From contig NZ_CP108093.1 of NCBI RefSeq assembly GCF_036188265.1, positions 6,477,001 through 6,541,000 of the forward strand: DNA of 64,000 nt, written 5' to 3'. Shown one piece after another: positions 50,601-56,880 of this stretch. The notes beneath the pieces are model-generated. The model was given only the letters and a program-made list of their open reading frames with translations, ran no database searches and was not told where the DNA came from. The position numbers and the translations under genes were made by a program. The DNA is from Streptomyces sp. NBC_00247. GTDB taxonomy: Bacteria; Actinomycetota; Actinomycetes; Streptomycetales; Streptomycetaceae. Position 1 is the stretch's first letter. The number at the start of each line of letters is the position of its first letter.

Positions 50601-50657
50601 GATGCCGTCACCACCGCGGACGCCGGTGACACCACCCCTTCCCCTCAGGAGGACTGA
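26610..50657 (+). CDS. Giant heptamodular non-ribosomal peptide synthetase
   Basis: One chain of 8015 residues. Order: C1-A1-T1, C2-A2-T2, C3-A3-T3, C4-A4-T4, C5-A5-T5, C6-A6(N-methyltransferase)-T6, C7-A7-T7-TE. All seven T domains have GGHSLLA with the phosphopantetheine Ser. C2-C7 have HHxxxDG; C1 has HHLVLDA. A-domain cores YTSGSTG (A2 has HTSGSTG) and the GKLDR or GKVDR lysine are present in all seven. No epimerisation domain is visible. Pocket residues predict X1-Thr-X3-Pro-Phe-N-MeTyr-X7. ATG 26610 was chosen because GGAGG lies seven bases upstream; an in-frame ATG at 26580 lacks one. Codon 113 (26946-26948) is TTA, the only one I found in the gene, implying bldA-dependent translation. 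MbtH begins three bases after the stop. I do not recognise the product. Confidence 0.97.
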   Translation: MSRRDGDVLSLTAAQREIWLAEQGSRTPIPGYRVGECLEIHGPVDPELFETALRRVVDEVDALHVTFVDDGEGPRQILRETWDWEPAHLDFGEEPDPRAAALRWMEQDLARPLDLAHDPLFGHALVRLSPTEYLWYLNYHHLVLDAISSSMVRQRVGEVYSALAGGGEVAPCPFGSLRDLVDSDAAYRVSADFTADRSYWTERFADLPAPTRLTDTSATDPHRPLRLAGERELRSPEALRAAAGRAGVRWSRLVIAATALYAHRLSGAQDVVLALPVTARRGSGRSLMTVPGTMSNVVPLRLTVRPDMPWGDLVAQVAREVESAVAHERYRSEDLLRDLGAPGGIGTAFPLIVNIMAFNARPTFAGHPASVHHFVSGSTTDLALWVFDYRDGNPPLLRLHGAPEAYGDDDLAAHQQRLLALLDAVAECDPDQAVGRLDLLTPEERGGLAVLGAGPVAGVSGEGLLELFRARVAEVPEAVAVVGPDVSLSYAELDARANRLAHVLVGRGAGPERLVAVALPRSAGLVVAVLAVLKTGAAYVPVDPEYPVARIAYLLEDARPVLSVTDMSTGGRLPEGPAGRLVVDEPGTAALVAGAPATDPMVVVDPAHPAYVIYTSGSTGRPKGVVATHGGLLDLLGDHLRVQFAPLLKDRERLRVALTTSVSFDASWNQLMAPFAGHELYVPDHATWTDPEAFVEYVVRHRLDYVEATPSYLHELVPAGLLSDPRHRPALVAAGGEAVPEQLWERLRAAEDSSCLNLYGPSECTVNSVAAPMGSSPLPVIGRPVTNSRLYVLDAALQPVPVGVPGELYIAGAGLARGYLNRPGLTSGRFVADPFGEGGTRMYRTGDLVRWNPEGNLAFLGRTDDQVKIRGHRIEPGEIEAALTGHPGIARAVVTVRTDDGPRLVAHVVPAEGQAVAADALRTWLRERLPAYMVPSALMVLDALPLTPNGKLDRRALPAPEQRPAAPGRAPRTAVEHLLQGLFAEVLGVTEAGLDDSFFDLGGHSLLATRLVARARSVLGVELRLHDLFDAPTVTELAAAVDAAGRARPALVRRERPGPLPLSSAQRRLWFLHRMEGPSATYNIPLTLRLSGSLDLRALEAALADVVERHESLRTVFPVADGVPWQRVLDADAARPGLPVTETTGSELPDRLARAARRGFELSDEPPLRAELFRLGTEEHVLLLVTHHIAGDGWSTGPLSRDLTTAYAARSEGAPPRWSPLPVQYADYTLWQQELLGDGTGPDSLLDSQLAYWRARLADLPEQIELPFDRPRPLAMTYRGAHLPVRIDAELHQDLRALARDGGASLFMVLQASVAALLGKLGAGTDVPIGTPIAGRTDEALDDLVGFFVNTLVLRTDLSGNPSFTELLGRVRAGALEAYAHQEMPFEHLVEALNPTRTLAHHPLFQTMLTLQNAPFGTFDLPGLRVATDLVPTGTAKCDLNFVLSEQPDGEGLSGVVEYSTDLFDAATVAGIVERWQRLLRAVVAAPGRRIGQVDVLSADELRALLPAVTEQAGALPESVLPALFERQVRANPAATALSDGAATLTYGELNARANRLAHALIRRGVGPEQLVALALPRSAELVVAVLAVLKTGAAYVPVDPEYPAARIAYLLQDTRPALLVTTSRTGDRLEAEGVDRLLLDTAALDGLPDTDPGIALDPGHAAYVIHTSGSTGNPKGVVVPHRNVVRLFDTTRELFGFRADDVWTLFHSYAFDFSVWELWGPLLHGGRLVVVDHETSRSPGRFLELLARERVTVLNQTPSAFYQLAQADAQAPETGRRLALRTVVFGGEALEHGRLSSWYERHADDAPRLVNMYGITETTVHVTHAALDRAPAAAGRIGTALPDLRAYVLDDGLRPVAPGVPGELYVAGAGLARGYLNRPGLTSGRFVADPFGAPGSRMYRSGDVVRRTADGGLRYVGRADQQVKVRGYRIELGEIEAALAACPGIAQVAVLARQDRADDTRLAAYLVPAPGAAPETAELRGYLRERLPEYMVPSAFVLLDALPLTVNGKLDHRALPAPGTAPAATGRAPHTPQEQILCELFAEVLGVASAGVEDGFFDLGGHSLLATRLAARIRATLGVEMPLRTLFEAPTPAGLAAALVAAGPAQAALVKRERPEAVPLSFAQRRLWFLHQLEGAGANYHISLAWRLTGDLDRQALEAAVADVVARHESLRTVFPAVDGTPYQRVLDVTAARPRLLVDRTTEAGLSALMATAKDRPFDLAVDVPLRVQLFELAPDEHVLQVVLHHIAGDGWSLGPLTRGLTAAYAARHRGEEPQWAPLPVQYADYTLWQHELLGDSADRDSLFAGHADYWTRQLAGLPECVQLPTDRPRPPIASHRGGSLRAGLDAELHRGLSELARAHGTSLFMVLQAGLAALLSKLGAGDDIPVGSPVAGRTDQAQDELVGYFVNTLVFRTDTSGDPTFAELLDRVRDTALAGYAHQDLPFEYLVEVLNPSRSLAHHPLFQVMLVLQNAPRADFAPPGLRVDDMPSASTTAKLDLIFTMSERYAEDGSPDGIDGAVEYTTDLYDPAAVKTMTARWERLLRLAVADPRRRLSGLDLLTPEERGGLAVLGAGPVAGVSGEGLLELFRARVAEVPEAVAVVGPDVSLSYAELDARANRLAHVLVGRGAGPERLVAVALPRSAGLVVAVLAVLKTGAAYVPVDPEYPVARIAYLLEDARPVLSVTDMSTGGRLPEGPVGRLVVDEPGTAALVAGAPATDPMVVLDPAHPAYVIYTSGSTGRPKGVVATHGGLLNLLANQLPLVFRAKERMRIGLTTSVSFDASLDQLLALFAGHELHVLDEATRTDPRAYLDYAARVGLDTVGGTPSYLQLLIENGLLEHPRWRPALIGLGGETVPEQLWERLRAADGVTSLNYYGPSECTVDSVVAALESSPHQVIGRPLDGVRLYVLDAALRLVPVGVPGELYIAGAGLARGYLNRPGLTSGRFVADPFGGGGTRMYRTGDLVRWNPEGNLAFLGRTDDQVKVRGYRIELGEIEAVLADHPQVARAAVIVRQDRAQDSRLVAYPVPVTGAELRPEDLRAHLRERLPDYMVPTAFVPLDALPLNTSGKVDRRALPEPETATPAGREPHTPAEHVLAGLFAEVLGLPQVSVDDDFFDLGGHSLLATRLVARVRTTLGVELPLRTLFRTPTVAGLAAGLGGADRARLALERGERPQLVPLSSAQRRLWFLRQLEGADSVYNMPLAWRLRGPLDLAALEAALGDLADRHETLRTVFPSTDGVPHQRVLAAGEARPRVAVTQADESALPGLLAGAVARGFDIAAEPPLRAEVFALSADEHVLLLVMHHIAGDGWSLGPLAADLATAYAARREGGAPRWAPLPVSYADYTLWQHRLLGEPADQESLFARESAYWTRTLAELPEQIRLPADRNRPATPSYSGGHLAIELDAELHDGLIRLGRQHGASVYMVLQAALASLLDKLGAGTDIPVGSLIAGRTDQALDDLIGFFVNTLVLRTDTSGDPSFAELLDRVKESALGAYAHQDLPFDHVVEALNPSRSLARQPLFQVLLALQNVPSTEFALSGLDTEIVLVRTPTAMFDLGFHLLERGGPGGAAEGVVGRVEYSTDLFDPATVRTLVARWQRLLAAVVAAPERPLSRIDVLTAEERRELLVDRNDTARPVPGSTLPALFEARVRATPDAPAVLFEDTVLTYRELNRRANRLAHALIARGVGPEQTVALRLPRSAEFVVAVLAVLKTGAAYLPVDPDYPAVRIEYMLRDARPAVVLDDLAAVTPSGPLPEHDPAVPVDPRHPAYVIYTSGSTGQPKAVVMPAGGLLNLLDWHHRTVGGEPGTRTAQFTAISFDVSVQEVLSALLYGKTLVVPTEEQRRSSELFAHWLDRHRVEELFAPNLVIEAMAEAAEEAGLDLPHLRLVAQAGEAMRLGGAVRRFQARRPGRVLHNHYGPAETHVITAYALPADPADCPLPVPIGLPVANCRAYVLDSALRPVAPGVPGELYLAGAGLARGYLDRPGLSAGRFVADPYGPAGTRMYRTGDLVRWRADGELEFAGRIDHQVKVRGFRIEPGEIEAELTAHPGVAQVAVLAREDRIVAYVVPAALDSDEAGTGSGAGALAAYLRDRVPAYMVPTAFVLLDALPLTPNGKLDRAALPAPEPATAAGGRAPRTPQEQILCELFAEVLGLARVGVEEDFFALGGHSLLATRLVSRVRATLGVELELRALFRNPTPAGMAAGLHDATTARQALVPRPRREPMPLSFAQRRLWFLQQFGAPSATYHMPLALRLSGDLDRDALSAALVDVVTRHETLRTVFPHTGGIPHQRVLGSTEAAVPLTVRTAGEKEVRALLRESAVRAFDLTSEVPLRAQLFAVAPDEHVLLLVMHHIVGDGWSMGPLARDLAAAYTTRQAGEAPAWPPLPVTYGDYTLWQHEILGDENDADSVFTRQVAYWKRTLAGLPEQLQLPADRPRPAVMSYGGDLLELRIDAELHVRLVELARRSGATLFMVLQAALAALYTRLGAGEDIAIGSPIAGRTDEALDDLVGFFVNTLVLRTDTSGDPSFAELLGRVRESALSGYAHQDVPFEHLVEALNPSRSLSHHPLFQTGLVVQNAPGGDFELPGLKVSQMAVLTGTARLDLTFGFAEEHGPDGAPAGLGGAIEYSTDLFNRPTVELLAARWTRLLAAVAAAPDRPIGGIDLLTDGERGELLPTAEDTAPGGSLPELFAAQVASTPDAVALVCGDEELTYRQLDVRANRFARALVGRGVCPEQVVAVALPRSVESVVAVLGVLKAGAAYLPVDPGYPRSRISFMLADARPVVVVDDPAMVTDADGLPETDPGVVVDVRHPAYVIYTSGSTGRPKGVAVSHAGVFGLVAAQVDRLGVKPGSRVLQFASPSFDASFWDLCSATLTGATLVLAPAESPLEALTDRRLAVTHVTLPPSALAALDTAALTATTLVVAGEACPPELVARWAPGRRMINAYGPTETTVCATMSDPLSPASGVPPIGRPVAGFRVYVLDERLRLVPPGVEGELYVAGPGLARGYLNRPGLTAGRFTACPFGPAGTRMYRTGDLVRHRTDGALEYVGRADQQVKVRGFRVEPGEVEAALAEHPAVAQAAVVARDDRLVGYVATRSHQAVRPAELAAHLRERLPDYLVPSVFVVMDALPSTPNGKLDRAALPAPGATSEGSGRMPRTPQEQILAGLFAEVLDVAEVSVDDDFFALGGHSLLATRLVARARSVLGVELGLRALFQAPTVAGLAQTLTEAGRARPALTAYERPATVPLSFAQRRLWFLHRMDATAATYHIPLALRLTGTLDRGALDQALADVVARHESLRTVFPEVGGVPCQRVLDSAPVRLPVRPAEVTRAELADRLAESARQPFDLATEPPLRAELFAVAPDEHVLLLVMHHIAADGWSTGPLARDLAEAYAARCEGRTVNRPSLPVSYADYTLWQRELLGDAADPRSRFAEQLDYWKRQLSDLPELLQLPTDRPRPAVAGWRGDHIGLELDSELHANLVELARSTGTSLFMVLQAALAALYTRLGAGEDIAIGSPIAGRTDEALDDLVGFFVNTLVLRTDTSGDPSFAELLGRVRESALSGYAHQDVPFEHLVEALNPSRSLSHHPLFQTILAVQNAPMGRFSLPGLDVATYAVATRTAKFDLGVSMVEQFGPDGSPAGILGAVEYATDLFDRSTVDSLVRRWTLLLEAVTADPEQAIGGIDLLGTGERHRLLEQDNATTRDVDTVPLPQALAAQVASTPDAVALVCGDEELTYRQLDVRANRFARALVGRGVCPEQVVAVALPRSVESVVAVLGVLKAGAAYLPVDPGYPRSRISFMLADARPVVVVDDPAMVTDADGLPETDPGVVVDVRHPAYVIYTSGSTGRPKGVVVSHAGVASLVAGQIERFAIEPGSRVLQFASPSFDASVSEIFTALLCGAALVLPPAAEPLAALTDPGLGVTHVTVPPSVLATVPDGGITASTLVVAGEACPPELVARWAPGRRMINAYGPTETTVCATMSDPLSPAAGVPPIGRPIANARVYVLDDRLRPVPTGVTGELYVAGAGLARGYLNRPGLTAGRFTACPFVPGERMYRTGDLVRRRGDGQLEYAGRADDQVKVRGFRVEPGEVEAALAEHPAVARAAVVAQDDRLVGYVVPHRDTARDDGLEADHVGEWQDIYDALPIAPEEAAFGHNFVGWNSSYDSGPIPVEQMREWRDATVARILALRPRRVLEVGVGTGLLLSQVAPHCETYWATDFSATAIDALTAQVAHEEGLTGRVELRTRPAHDIEGLPAGEFDTIVINSVVQYFPSADYLADVIGKLMGLLAPGGALFIGDVRNLRLLRPLATAVQLHRTGDGTDPEDVRRAVEQAVRVEKELLVDPDFFTALRTRGTGIGAVVVEVKRGLHHNELSRYRYDVTLHHSPAAPEAPGRSVELAWGRQIAAPAELRELLAQRHAPDVLRLTGVPNRRVVREAALARAVRDGEARPAELMERLRAAGESSEESGLLDPEEFHALGRELGRVVAVTWSATASDALDVVFADPRTLHGSPVEAYRPTGAADGALSSLTNRPTGSRGTGALLGELRDWLRGRLPDYLVPSAFVALDALPLTGSGKLDRRALPAPDLGAAAAGRAPRTPQEQLLAELFAEVLGLAQVGVEDSFFDLGGHSLLATRLASRVRTTLGAELEVRTLFETPTVAALAARLDGSGAARPALTARPRPERVELSFAQRRLWFLHRMDGPSATYNMPLALSLTGDLDRSALHAALADVIGRHESLRTVFRETDGVPYQVVLSTERARPALPVVEIDESRLAGALADGARHGFDLAEDLPVRAELYALAPDRHVLLVVVHHIAADGWSMGPLSADLAAAYAARCRGEEPAWSPLPVQYADYTRWQRDLLGDAADPESLFARQLGYWKEELAGIPQQVQLPADRPRPPVASQRGDRVVVQLDPELHQALRDLAAARGASMFMVLQAGLAALLTRLGAGTDIPVGSPIAGRTDQALDELVGFFVNTLVLRTDTGGDPGFADLLGRVRQKALGAYDHQDVPFEYLVEVANPVRSLAHHPLFQVMLALQNAPLGEFALPGLETGHVAAPTGTARVDLTFSLAERFCPDGGADGLAGAVEYATDLFDASTVELLFERWARLLRAAVADPDRPISRIDLMSDEERHRLLYEVNDTAAELPSASVPELFARQVRATPDAVAVVAGATELTYAELDLRADRLARALIRQGVRPETPVAVLLDRSAELVVAILAIIKAGGAYVPLDPRFPSSRIDLILRESGASVVLTEEVLTALVRSAAGGPGVVEVPCREDQVAYIMYTSGSTGRPKGVAVTHRDVVGLALSPEWRGGGHERVLMHSPTAFDLSTYELWVPLLGGGTIVVAPPERIDLDLLHHTITTHRVTGLWLTAGLFRLVAEERPGLLAGVREVWTGGDVVSPAAAARVLAACPGIEVVNGYGPTEATTLATCHRVRELPENAATVPIGAPMANMRTYVLDDRLRPVPTGMVGELYLAGTGVARGYFGRPGLTAERFTADPYGPPGSRMYRTGDLAWWLPDGTLEFAGRVDHQVKLRGLRIEPGEIEAVLAGCAGVAQAAVVAREDRPGDKRLVAYLVAAPEGVPETAELAGRLRRELPDYMVPAAFVTVDALPLTANGKLDRAALPAPDYGAPAVGRGPRTPQEQLLCGLFAEVLGRDQVGIDEGFFDLGGHSLLAARLASRVRETLGLELGLRLLFEAPTVAGLTERLAMNDPEDALDVLLPLRSTGTEPALFCVHPGGGISWSYSGLLNHLGPQHPVYALQARGLGRPEPLPTSYEEMASDYADHVQKIQPQGPYLLLGWSAGGLIAHALACELQARGERTALLAILDAYPVKDVRFEEEPVPTVRDVLVGVLDVDPDELGDRDITYAEVAEVLNRRGSALAGLNERQVEVIVQIMINNAKLAVDFVPGTYDGDLLLFNSTIGRGDDDAGPKVWHPYIGGRIESHEVTTRHDQMTQAGSLAQIGPILAARIAGATTASQDAGATTASGAAPAPRDAVTTADAGDTTPSPQED
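26637..29720 (+). other. NRPS module 1: starter-type C, A1 (unassigned), T1
   Basis: C1 (residues about 10-434) begins [13 protein letters not shown] and resembles starter C domains of acylated peptides and siderophores (DptA or DhbF-like) rather than the six internal C domains. Its active site is HHLVLDA (His140-Asp145), with Ala in place of the usual Gly. A1 (451-959) pocket by eye, positions 235/236/239/278/299/301/322/330/331: D A N E V A L V N. I cannot match this to a known substrate; the polar N239, E278 and N331 suggest a polar or basic residue. T1 carries Ser1005. The start of A1 shares a 592-bp tract with A3. Confidence 0.8.
27917..28508 (+). repeat. 592-bp tract in A1, near-identical to 34277-34868 in A3
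   Basis: The two tracts align without gaps at a constant offset of 6360 bases with about three differences. They span the C-A linker to just past core A3 and use many more T- and TTG-type codons (TTGGCGGTGTTGGG, GTTGCTGAGGTT) than the flanking sequence. A second shared tract, about 28975-29213 with 35323-35561, covers A6-A8. Between them the substrate-binding cores differ. Confidence 0.92.
29782..32895 (+). other. NRPS module 2: C2, A2 (Thr), T2
   Basis: C2 (about 1058-1501) has HHIAGDGWS. The A2 (1519-2019) pocket reads D F W N V G M V H plus the invariant Lys, which is the established threonine code (DFWNIGMVHK or DFWNVGMVHK). The supporting segments are [19 protein letters not shown] and [12 protein letters not shown]. 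Thr at position 2 offers a hydroxyl for macrolactonisation by the terminal TE, as in several depsipeptides. T2 follows at 2030-2096. Confidence 0.9.
32965..36075 (+). other. NRPS module 3: C3, A3 (unassigned), T3
   Basis: C3 (about 2119-2554) has HHIAGDGWS. The A3 (2571-3081) pocket by eye: D A D G I L Y V D. There is no match I can name; D239 and D331 could favour a basic or polar side chain. Its first 592 bp and its A6-A8 part are near-identical to A1, but the substrate-binding core differs. The lysine motif is SGKVDRR. T3 is at 3088-3156. No epimerisation domain follows. Confidence 0.78.
34277..34868 (+). repeat. 592-bp tract in A3, partner of 27917-28508
   Basis: The second copy of the module 1/3 duplication. 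It ends at the base before the segment encoding the specificity pocket. Confidence 0.92.
36139..39215 (+). other. NRPS module 4: C4, A4 (Pro-like), T4
   Basis: C4 (about 3177-3612) has HHIAGDGWS. The A4 (3641-4126) pocket reads D V Q L A A H V I, differing from the proline code DVQLIAHVV at two conservative sites. [15 protein letters not shown] and [10 protein letters not shown] are proline-domain hallmarks. The A3 core ends QPKA rather than the usual PKG. Proline or a substituted proline/pipecolate is expected. T4 is at 4134-4203. Confidence 0.85.
40020..40325 (+). repeat. 306-bp tract in C5, near-identical to 43086-43391 in C6
   Basis: The offset is 3066 bases with about three silent differences. 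It covers the late C-domain block from [19 protein letters not shown] to [12 protein letters not shown]. It shows the same atypical codon choice as the shared A-domain tracts (GCGTTGGCGGCGTTG). Confidence 0.9.
40681..41113 (+). repeat. 433-bp tract in A5, near-identical to 43756-44188 in A6
   Basis: The offset is 3075 bases. A second identical tract resumes at 41368-41524 and 44443-44599 with exactly the same offset. The intervening 254 bp (41114-41367 and 44189-44442) are equal in length but diverged, and contain the codon for pocket position 239 that separates the Phe and Tyr codes. Confidence 0.92.
42352..46600 (+). other. NRPS module 6: C6, A6 with N-methyltransferase insert (N-MeTyr), T6
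   Basis: C6 (about 5248-5683) has HHIAADGWS. The A6 pocket reads D A S T V A A V C, the tyrosine code, differing from A5 only at position 239 (Ser for Trp). An N-methyltransferase is inserted after core A8 at about residues 6128-6386. It begins [15 protein letters not shown] and has SAM motif [16 protein letters not shown], then [11 protein letters not shown] and [15 protein letters not shown]. The A domain then resumes and ends [10 protein letters not shown]-methyl-tyrosine is predicted. T6 is at 6596-6664. Confidence 0.9.
43756..44188 (+). repeat. 433-bp tract in A6, partner of 40681-41113
   Basis: The second copy of the module 5/6 shared tract, ending at the same codon in front of the exchanged core. 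Confidence 0.92.
46672..49720 (+). other. NRPS module 7: C7, A7 (unassigned, hydrophobic pocket), T7
   Basis: C7 (about 6688-7123) has HHIAADGWS. The A7 (7151-7628) pocket by eye: D L Y W W G G T L. The W278, G301, G322 and T330 set is shared with valine-type codes (DALWIGGTF), but L236, Y239 and W299 are unusual. An aliphatic or arylglycine-like residue is possible and none is proven. T7 is at 7638-7704, in front of the thioesterase. Confidence 0.8.
49770..50505 (+). other. NRPS terminal thioesterase domain
   Basis: An alpha/beta hydrolase of about 245 residues. It begins [20 protein letters not shown] and has the nucleophile elbow GWSAGG (Ser7804), a downstream Asp in LAILDAYPV and a likely His near the end (TRHDQM). 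It releases the heptapeptide by hydrolysis or cyclisation. A disordered Ala/Thr tail with a short internal direct repeat (50532-50579) follows. Confidence 0.88.
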
Positions 50658-50660
50658 CAC

Positions 50661-50876
50661 ATGACCAACCCCTTCGACGACCAGGACGGCACCTTCCTCG
50701 TCCTCGTCAACCACGAGAACCAGCACTCCCTCTGGCCGCGGTTCGCGGACGTACCCGAGGGCTGGACCGTCGCCCACGGCCCCGACACCCACGCCGCCTG
50801 CCTGGCCCACGTCGAGGAGTCCTGGACCGACATGCGGCCCAAGAGCCTCGCCGACGCCATGGACACCCGGCGGTAG
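50661..50876 (+). CDS. mbtH: MbtH-like NRPS chaperone
   Basis: A 71-residue MbtH family protein, which binds and activates A domains. The signature residues are all present: NHENQHSLWP, VPEGW, HAACLAHVEESWTDMRPKSL (NxExQxSLWP...PxGW...CLxxxxxxWxDxRP). An AGGAGG ribosome-binding site overlaps the last NRPS codons, and the start is three bases after the NRPS stop, so it is translated from the same mRNA. Its presence suggests some of the seven A domains need it for solubility or activity. Confidence 0.96.
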   Translation: MTNPFDDQDGTFLVLVNHENQHSLWPRFADVPEGWTVAHGPDTHAACLAHVEESWTDMRPKSLADAMDTRR

Positions 50877-52198
50877 TGGCCGACATGACCTCGACCGAAA
50901 CCGTGGACGGGGCCCGCGACACCGCGGGCCCCGCCCGGCCCGGCGGCCTCGCCGTGTGCCCCGCCCAGCCGCGCGGCCCCCTCGCGGGCCCCGGCGGGCC
51001 CGACGGCCTCGCCGCGGCCCTGCTCACCCCGGAAGCCCGGCGGGACCCGTACCCGTTGTACGCCCGCATGCGGCGCGACGACCCGGTCCACCGCAGCACC
51101 CAGGGCATCTGGTACCTCACCCGCCACGCCGACGTGGAGGCGGCCCTCGGCGACCTGCGGCTGTCCAACGACCGGGACAGGATGACCCGTGCCTACAGCT
51201 CGCTCGGCGGCGACCTCAAAGCCCTCAGCCGGCTCACCGAGCGGCTCGGCCGGGTGATGAGCAACACCGACCCGCCGGACCACGCCCGGCTGCGCAAACT
51301 GGCCAACAAGGCGTTCACCGCCCGGCGTGTCGAAGCCCTGCGCGACGGCGTACAGCGGATCGTCGACCGGCTCGTCGACGAGGCGGTCGCGGCCGGTCCG
51401 GACGTGGAGCTCATCGAGGCGGTCGCCTCGCCCCTGCCGATGTCCGTCGTCTGCGAGCTCTTCGGCATTCCGGACGAGGACCGGCCGCGGGTCAAGAGCT
51501 GGTTCAGCCGCTTCGGCCGGCTCAGCGAGGACATCGACAAGTCCGAGGCGGCGATCGACGGTTACGAGGAGTACCTGTCCGGGCTCATCCGGCAGCGCCG
51601 GCGTGAACCGGGTGACGACCTGATCAGTGCCCTGGTCGCCACCCAGACCAAGGACGACCGGCTCACCGACTCCGAACTGCTGTCCACCTGCTTCGTCCTG
51701 ATCACCGCCGGGGACGAGACCACCACCCACCTCATCAGCAACGGCGTGCTGGCCCTGCTGCGCAACCCGGACCAATGGGCCAGGCTGCGTGCGGAGCCGA
51801 CACTGATCCGCGGGGCGGTGGAGGAACTGGCCCGCTACGACACGGTGACCCAGGCGATCGTCCGGGTGGTCGCGGAGGACCTGGAGATCGGCGGACGGAC
51901 CTTGCGCGAGGGGGAGCTGGTGTACCTGTTCCTGGGCGCGACCAACCGCGATCCCGAGCGCTTCGAGGACCCCGACCGGCTCGACCTGTCGCGTCCCGGC
52001 AACCGACACCTGAGCTTCGGCCACGGCCCGCACTTCTGTCTCGGCGGCCCGCTGGCCAAACTCCAGGCGGAGGTGGCCATCGGCACGCTGGCGCGCCGGC
52101 TTCCCTCGCTGCGCCTGGCCGACGGGGCGGCGCTGGAGTGGCGGGACAACCCGTTGCAGCGCCGGCTGGCCACCCTCCCGCTCGTCCACCGACCATGA
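50876..52198 (+). CDS. Cytochrome P450 (tailoring)
   Basis: A 440-residue bacterial class I P450. It has I-helix ITAGDETTTH, ExxR in EELAR, and heme loop FGHGPHFCLGGPLAKLQ with the axial Cys. The N-terminus has an unusually Pro/Gly-rich extension (about residues 10-45). The GTG start overlaps the mbtH stop (TAGTG); ATG 50885 is possible. Location inside the NRPS operon makes hydroxylation, epoxidation or aryl coupling of the peptide or of a tethered amino acid likely. No P450-recruiting X domain exists in the NRPS. Ferredoxin partners are not in the window. Confidence 0.92.
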   Translation: MADMTSTETVDGARDTAGPARPGGLAVCPAQPRGPLAGPGGPDGLAAALLTPEARRDPYPLYARMRRDDPVHRSTQGIWYLTRHADVEAALGDLRLSNDRDRMTRAYSSLGGDLKALSRLTERLGRVMSNTDPPDHARLRKLANKAFTARRVEALRDGVQRIVDRLVDEAVAAGPDVELIEAVASPLPMSVVCELFGIPDEDRPRVKSWFSRFGRLSEDIDKSEAAIDGYEEYLSGLIRQRRREPGDDLISALVATQTKDDRLTDSELLSTCFVLITAGDETTTHLISNGVLALLRNPDQWARLRAEPTLIRGAVEELARYDTVTQAIVRVVAEDLEIGGRTLREGELVYLFLGATNRDPERFEDPDRLDLSRPGNRHLSFGHGPHFCLGGPLAKLQAEVAIGTLARRLPSLRLADGAALEWRDNPLQRRLATLPLVHRP

Positions 52199-52224
52199 AC
52201 GACCACGAAGGAGCGGTACCGACC

Positions 52225-52986
52225 ATGGCCCGAGAGTTCGAGGTACGCCGAGAGCAGGACCTGCCCGTCACGCCCGAGCAGGTCTGGGACGCTGTGGCCA
52301 CCGGCGCCGGCAACCTCGGCTGGCTCTATCCGATGGAGATCGAGCCGCGCGTCGGCGGAAAGGCGACCCGGGGAGACGCCACGGTCGTTGCGTGGGAGCC
52401 CCCGTACCACTTCGCCGTCCGGGCGACCCAGGACGGCGGGTTCTCCAACACCCTCAGCTACCGGGTCGAACCGGCCGACGGCGGCACGAGCCACCTGCGG
52501 ATGGGAATCCACTGGGTGCACACGGGCGTCGTCGACGACGCCTGGAACTGGGACGCCAAGACGGACGTGGCCGAGAAGTACGTGGACTTCCACCAGCACG
52601 CCCTGGCCGAGTACCTCAGGCACTTCGCCGGCCGCCCCGCCGTCTACGTCAGGTCCCAGCAGCCCGAACCCACCGCCGATCCGGCCGACTTCGCCGCGCT
52701 GCGCCGGCGCCTCGGCCTCGCCGAGGACGCCGTCGTCGGCGACCGGTTCACCCTTTTCGCCCCTGGCCCCGGCCAGGGCCCCGTCGAGGTGGTCGTCGAC
52801 TGGCTCAGCACCGACTTCGTCGGCCTGCGAGGTCCGGACGCCCTGTACCGGTTCTTCAACGGCAGTACCTGGAACGTGCCGATCTGGCTCGGACACCACC
52901 TGTTCGCCGAACACACCGACGAGCAGCAGGCCACCAAGGAGTGGACGGCCTGGCTCAACGACACCGCCCCCGTTCAGGAGATCTGA
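52225..52986 (+). CDS. SRPBCC (START/AHSA1-like) family protein
   Basis: A 253-residue protein. The N-terminal 140 residues are an SRPBCC helix-grip fold (REFEVRREQDLPVTPEQVWDAVATGAGNLGWL, PRVGGKATRGD, HFAVRATQDGGFSNTLSYRVEP). The SRPBCC domain ends with a long helix (KYVDFHQHALAEYLRHFAG). A second, less recognisable half (about 150-253) is rich in Trp and Phe. Such folds bind hydrophobic ligands and include cyclases and aromatases. AAGGAG lies 11 bases ahead of ATG 52225; an alternative ATG at 52195 overlaps the P450 stop. It could hold or reshape the NRPS product or an aromatic intermediate. The role is unknown. Confidence 0.78.
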   Translation: MAREFEVRREQDLPVTPEQVWDAVATGAGNLGWLYPMEIEPRVGGKATRGDATVVAWEPPYHFAVRATQDGGFSNTLSYRVEPADGGTSHLRMGIHWVHTGVVDDAWNWDAKTDVAEKYVDFHQHALAEYLRHFAGRPAVYVRSQQPEPTADPADFAALRRRLGLAEDAVVGDRFTLFAPGPGQGPVEVVVDWLSTDFVGLRGPDALYRFFNGSTWNVPIWLGHHLFAEHTDEQQATKEWTAWLNDTAPVQEI

Positions 52987-53186
52987 TGGAGACCGCCACC
53001 CGGAGACTGCTCTTCGCCGCCGAACTCGTCGAGGAGAACGGCACGTACGCCCTCGTCGTCCAAGACGTGCGAACGGGCTCCGTGCAGACGACCCCGGTCC
53101 CCAAAGCCATGGTCGACAAGCTCCCGACGTTCCTCTCGGCGCTCACCGCCAAGTTCAACCCGGTTCCACAGCGTCGCCGTTGGTAG
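52986..53186 (+). CDS. 66-residue orphan protein at the end of the NRPS operon
   Basis: A small protein with beta-strand-rich first half (RLLFAAELVEENGTYALVVQDV) and a helical second half (PKAMVDKLPTFLSALTAKF). It has no signal peptide, membrane helix or cysteine and no family I recognise. The ATG overlaps the SRPBCC stop (TGATG), so it is translationally coupled and very likely expressed. Composition and codon use match the neighbouring genes. A hairpin terminator lies 153 bases downstream. Confidence 0.68.
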   Translation: METATRRLLFAAELVEENGTYALVVQDVRTGSVQTTPVPKAMVDKLPTFLSALTAKFNPVPQRRRW

Positions 53187-53339
53187 TTCCGGAGCGGCTT
53201 TTCCGCGCCGGCCCGACCGTGGTGAGGCGCCTTCCTCGCCACCCGGTGTCCGAGTCCTGCGGCCACGGCAGTCCGTGAGGGCCGGCCACGCTTCCCTCAC
53301 CGCGCGGTCTCCTCCTCGTCCACCGGGCGGGGAGCGACG

Positions 53340-53374
53340 GTCACGGGACCCGGACGTGAGGGCTGTCCCGTGAC
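53340..53374 (+). terminator. Terminator of the NRPS operon
   Basis: A perfect 10-bp stem, GTCACGGGAC and GTCCCGTGAC, with a 15-base loop lies after the 66-residue gene. It is the first strong hairpin I found downstream of the NRPS. Confidence 0.65.
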
Positions 53375-53675
53375 GTCGTTCCTCATGGCGTGAGTGCTCG
53401 TCGGTCCGAGCAGGGCTGGTCGGGTCGAGCAGTTGGTGCCGGACGGGCCGTGGGTGTCGTTCCGGCGGGTGGTGCCACCAGCGGATCATGATCACGACGT
53501 CTGCTAGATTGCTTGCGCCGTGCATGGATGATCTGCCGGTACGCCGACACCCACCGCGACCCTCGATGCGGCACGGGAGTCGGCCCGTCGGCCCTCCGCA
53601 CCGGTCGCAGCGTGTACCGGGCCACTGCGCACGGACCACCCGCGCGGCCGACGGCGGGCACCATTGTGGAGAGTA
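53375..53675 (+). other. Upstream region of the lipoprotein gene
   Basis: A gap of 301 bases without a convincing gene. It contains the palindrome GATCATGATC (53485-53494) and a possible -10 element TAGATT (53506-53511), so the lipoprotein promoter probably lies here. No matching -35 could be fixed. Confidence 0.4.
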
Positions 53676-54491
53676 ATGACGAACGTGACCCGCGCCCCCC
53701 GGATGGTCGGCGCCGGACTGGCGGCCCTCGTGATGGCCGCCGGCGCGGCGGCCTGTTCCTCGGACGGTGGGGACAGCCGATCCGCGGCGGGGGCCTCCCC
53801 GAAGGCCGAGGTGCTCACGGAGAACGGCTACCGCGGCCTGACGCCAGGCATGAGCAAGGACGCCGCGCTGGCCGGCGGCACCCTGGAGACGACGGCGATC
53901 TCACAGCTCGGCGGCTGCACCGACTTCACCTTCACGGGGTCAGCCGCCGGCCGGACCTCCCAGGACAGTGCCCGGATGGCGGCGGAGGCCGCGGCCGAGG
54001 CGAAGCTCAAGGACCTCAACGCGAAGGCGGACCAGGCGGCCACCGCCGAGCCGGACCCGCTGCCGACCCTGCCGGCGAACGCCTCCGCGGCGGAGTCCGC
54101 GGAGTTCGCCAAGCGCGCGGCGGAGTCGGCCGGGCACGTGGAGGCCGACACCAAGGTCATCGCGGACGCGGCACAGGCCCAGGCGGACGTCATGAAGCTG
54201 CGTGAGGACCTGGACAAGGCGTTCCTGGCACAAGGCCGGGTCTCCTTCGGCTCCACCGGGCTGCGCGAACTCGCCGTTCCGGCCGCCGCACGGACGGCCG
54301 AGGGCATCGGTGCCGGATCCACCCTCGCGGAGCTCAAGCAGGCCTATGACTCCCACGGCCTCGCGCTGGCCGAGGACGGCCGGTACAGCGTACCCGTCGA
54401 CGGAAAGCAGGACTGGGCGTACGAGTTCACCACCGACGGGGACAAGGTCAGTGGCCTCGCCCTCATCAACGCTGACATGAAGTGCGCCTGA
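53676..54491 (+). CDS. Alanine-rich secreted lipoprotein, function unknown
   Basis: A 271-residue lipoprotein. The signal peptide MVGAGLAALVMAAGAAAC ends at a lipobox-like AAAC, followed by a Ser/Asp-rich linker. Residues 45-85 contain YRGLTPGMSKDAALAGGTLE and a Cys, reminiscent of small beta lipoprotein domains. The middle (about 90-190) is a long Ala/Glu/Lys-rich helix with heptad-like spacing, probably coiled coil. The C-terminal part repeats the first domain's theme (GIGAGSTLAELKQAYDSHG ... YEFTTDGDKVSGLALIN). GGAGAG precedes ATG 53676. It is not obviously part of the NRPS cluster. Confidence 0.75.
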   Translation: MTNVTRAPRMVGAGLAALVMAAGAAACSSDGGDSRSAAGASPKAEVLTENGYRGLTPGMSKDAALAGGTLETTAISQLGGCTDFTFTGSAAGRTSQDSARMAAEAAAEAKLKDLNAKADQAATAEPDPLPTLPANASAAESAEFAKRAAESAGHVEADTKVIADAAQAQADVMKLREDLDKAFLAQGRVSFGSTGLRELAVPAAARTAEGIGAGSTLAELKQAYDSHGLALAEDGRYSVPVDGKQDWAYEFTTDGDKVSGLALINADMKCA

Positions 54492-54721
54492 CCACACATC
54501 AGTCCGGCGTGGAACCAGCACCGTCGGTCGCGCCGGACCGTGCCTGACGAGGACTGACCGGGCCCACCGGCTCCTGGCGGGATCGACGGTGTGGGTGCTG
54601 CCGGGGAGACGCGGGGGCAGTCGGAGACGGGGCGCCGGGCCGGGAAGCGCGTCGACGCTTCCGGAGCACGGTGAGCGGTCCGCGCACTGCGGTTGTCAGT
54701 GGTGGGTGCGATCCTGCCCGT

Positions 54722-54988
54722 ATGGACGAGCTGATGCGGCGTCGGGTGTACGGCGCCGACCATGAGGACCCGGACCCCGGACCACGCCCCGGGCACACCT
54801 ACCGTGAGCTGGTCGGCGGCCCTCTGGACGGGCTGCTCCTCGACGTGACCGGATGGTCGAGGACGGCGCTGGCCGAGGGGGCGGCCCTGATCACGGAGAT
54901 AGGGGCGTACGGCCCGGGCGGCCGAGCCGAGTACGGCCCCCGCCGGGGGGATCTCCAGCGGTGGGACTGGCAGGGCGACACCCCGTAA
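54722..54988 (+). CDS. Conserved hypothetical protein, 88 residues
   Basis: A small soluble protein beginning MDELMRRRVYGADHEDPDPGP, with a central HTYRELVGGPLDGLLLDVTGW. It has no recognised domain. It precedes the FetB-like permease by 63 bases and reads the same way. The start at 54722 was preferred to an upstream GTG because the coding character begins here. Low-complexity Gly/Arg near the end is consistent with a real but poorly conserved actinomycete protein. Confidence 0.55.
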   Translation: MDELMRRRVYGADHEDPDPGPRPGHTYRELVGGPLDGLLLDVTGWSRTALAEGAALITEIGAYGPGGRAEYGPRRGDLQRWDWQGDTP

Positions 54989-55051
54989 CCCCCACCGGCC
55001 TCCGCCTCGGGCCCTGCTCGGCCGTTCCCGCAGGGCCCATAGGGTGGTCCG

Positions 55052-55831
55052 GTGACTCTGAGTGCGGCATCTCTCCTCCCGGTCAACCTCACCCTCGGCA
55101 TCCTGCTGGGTGTGCTCGCGCTGGTGGCGGCGGCCGTGGCGGGGCTCTGTCACCTCTCCCCGGACGACCGGACGCACCGGGCCCGGGAGATCCTGATCGC
55201 CGGGGTGCGTGCGGCGGTCCAGCTCGCCGCGGTCTCCCTCGTCATCGCCTGGGCGGTCCACGAGGTCCTCGGGCTGCTGACGTTCCTGGTCGTCATGTTC
55301 TCGGTCGCGGTGCGTACGGCCGGGCGCCGGATCACCGGCAACCACACCTGGTGGCTGGCGTGCGTGCCGATCGCCGCGGGGGTGGTGCCGGTGGTCGCCT
55401 CGCTGCTGCTGTCCGGCCTCGTACCGGTGAAGGGCGTCGCGCTGATCCCGGTCACCGGAATCCTCATCGGCGGGGCGCTCACCGTGACCGTTCAGGCCGG
55501 GCGGCGGGCGCTGGACGAGCTGGAGCAGCGGCGGGGCGAGGTGGAGGCGGCCATGGCGCTGGGATTCTCGGAGCGGGACGCCCGGGTGGAGATCGCGAGA
55601 CCCTCCGCGTCCGACGCGTTGCTGCCCGGTCTCGATCAGACCCGGACCGTGGGAATGGTCACGCTTCCCGGTGCGTTCGTCGGGATGCTGCTGGGGGGCG
55701 CGAGTCCACTCATGGCGGGCGCGGTACAGCTCTTCGTCCTGATCGCCCTGATGGCCGTGCAGTCGGTCGCGGTCGCGGTCACCGTCGAGCTCGTCGCCCA
55801 GCACCACATCTTCCGGGCCGAGCGGGGATGA
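55052..55831 (+). CDS. FetB/YbbM-family ABC permease
   Basis: A 259-residue integral membrane protein with about seven hydrophobic segments. It has the YbbM/UPF0014 hallmark block GILIGGALTVTVQAGRRALDELEQRRGEVEAAMALGFSERDA and the end PGAFVGMLLGGASPLMAGAVQLFVLIALM. In E. coli FetB works with the ATPase FetA in iron export or homeostasis. No FetA-like ATPase adjoins this gene, so its partner must be elsewhere or its function differs. The start is GTG at 55052. Confidence 0.85.
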   Translation: MTLSAASLLPVNLTLGILLGVLALVAAAVAGLCHLSPDDRTHRAREILIAGVRAAVQLAAVSLVIAWAVHEVLGLLTFLVVMFSVAVRTAGRRITGNHTWWLACVPIAAGVVPVVASLLLSGLVPVKGVALIPVTGILIGGALTVTVQAGRRALDELEQRRGEVEAAMALGFSERDARVEIARPSASDALLPGLDQTRTVGMVTLPGAFVGMLLGGASPLMAGAVQLFVLIALMAVQSVAVAVTVELVAQHHIFRAERG

Positions 55832-55835
55832 CGTG

Positions 55836-55898
55836 CGCCCGCACGGTCACGCCGCTTCGTAACCGGGATGTCCGCCCGCACGGTCACGCCGCTTCGTA
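55836..55898. repeat. 26-bp direct duplication overlapping a gene end
   Basis: CGCCCGCACGGTCACGCC followed by GCTTCGTA occurs at 55836-55861 and 55873-55898 (offset 37). The second copy encodes the last residues and stop of the 69-residue minus-strand gene, and the first copy lies beyond that stop. Confidence 0.85.
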
Positions 55899-56093
55899 CC
55901 GGTGGGCCCGGCCGCCCCGCCACTCGACCCACCGGGGGTCGTCGAGCAGCCGCTCGGCATCGAGGAGGCCTGCCCGCCGCAGGAACTCGACCACGTCGGA
56001 GTCGCCCCTCGCGAGCCCCGCGATCTGCCCCCGGATGGTGACTCGCCGGCCGCCGCTGGGGGACGGGCGGTGGATGCTGATCGGCGCGCTCAT
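55884..56093 (-). CDS. Small conserved hypothetical protein, 69 residues
   Basis: A compact basic protein: MSAPISIHRPSPSGGRRVTI then GQIAGLARGDSDVVEFLRRAGLLDAERLLDDPRWVEWRGG. The pattern of an N-terminal strand, two helices and a Trp-containing turn suggests a small folded domain, possibly nucleic-acid or partner binding. No named family is recognised. It is convergent with fetB and codirectional with the TetR gene. Confidence 0.55.
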   Translation of the reverse strand: MSAPISIHRPSPSGGRRVTIRGQIAGLARGDSDVVEFLRRAGLLDAERLLDDPRWVEWRGGRAHRYEAA

Positions 56094-56218
56094 GATTCCA
56101 GGGTGCGCCGGTCGCGGGACGGGCGCATGAGGGTCGTACCCGCCGGGGCGGTACGGGGTCGGGCCGGCGGGCGCAGTGGGTGTCGTGAGGCACAGGGGCC
56201 GGGCATGTCATCGAACAT

Positions 56219-56863
56219 TCATTCGAGTCTACGCCTGGCGGCGTCGCCCCGTCGTGGTCCTCCGTCCGCCGGTGGCAGGGGCGCGTGGTGGGGGCAGGCC
56301 TCGAATGCCTGGATCGCCAATGCCGCGAAGCGCCGGGAGGCCGCGACGCGGGTGGCGTTCGACGTGGCGTTGATCCCCTTGTTGGCCATGAGTACGAGAA
56401 CCAGGTCGTCCATCACGAAGTCGGACCGCAGCCGTCCTGCCTCCTTGGCCCGCCGGGCGAGTCCGGCGACCGCCCGCACCGTGTACTCACGGCCGGCCGC
56501 GGCATCCGTCGCCCCCGGAAAGGCCGACAGGAACGCCTCGGTGAATCCCCGGTCGCGGGCGTGCAGCTCGCAGATCCGCTCGATCACCCGGCACAGGCCC
56601 TGCCACGGATCAGGATCGGCGCACCCCTCGTCGACGATGGCGCGGCACGCGTGCAGCTGTTCCGCGAACGCGTCGGCGACCAGTGACTGCTTGGTGGGGA
56701 AGTGCCGGTACAAGGTGGCGGGTCCCACCCCGGCACGCCGTGCGATTTCCCGCATCGGCACGTCCAGGCCTTCGGCGGAGAACAGTGCTCGGGCCGCGTC
56801 GAGGATGCGGTCGCGATTGTCCAGCGCGTCGGAACGCTGGGGGTGAGGCAAAGGGGCGGTCAC
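56219..56863 (-). CDS. TetR-family transcriptional regulator
   Basis: A 214-residue repressor. The N-terminal DNA-binding domain is RDRILDAARALFSAEGLDVPMREIARRAGVGPATLYRHF, with the recognition helix near residues 45-55. The C-terminal ligand-binding domain is all-helical. The gene is divergent from the NADP-dependent oxidoreductase, with a perfect 20-bp inverted repeat between them. Repression of its own promoter and of the oxidoreductase is therefore likely. The start was taken as GTG 56863; GTG 56872 is in frame. Confidence 0.9.
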   Translation of the reverse strand: MTAPLPHPQRSDALDNRDRILDAARALFSAEGLDVPMREIARRAGVGPATLYRHFPTKQSLVADAFAEQLHACRAIVDEGCADPDPWQGLCRVIERICELHARDRGFTEAFLSAFPGATDAAAGREYTVRAVAGLARRAKEAGRLRSDFVMDDLVLVLMANKGINATSNATRVAASRRFAALAIQAFEACPHHAPLPPADGGPRRGDAARRRLE

Positions 56864-56880
56864 CGCTCTCACTTTACCTA

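Noticed and set aside
50876-52198. P450 acting by the glycopeptide-type X-domain recruitment
   Set aside because: No X domain precedes the TE; T7 passes directly to the thioesterase.
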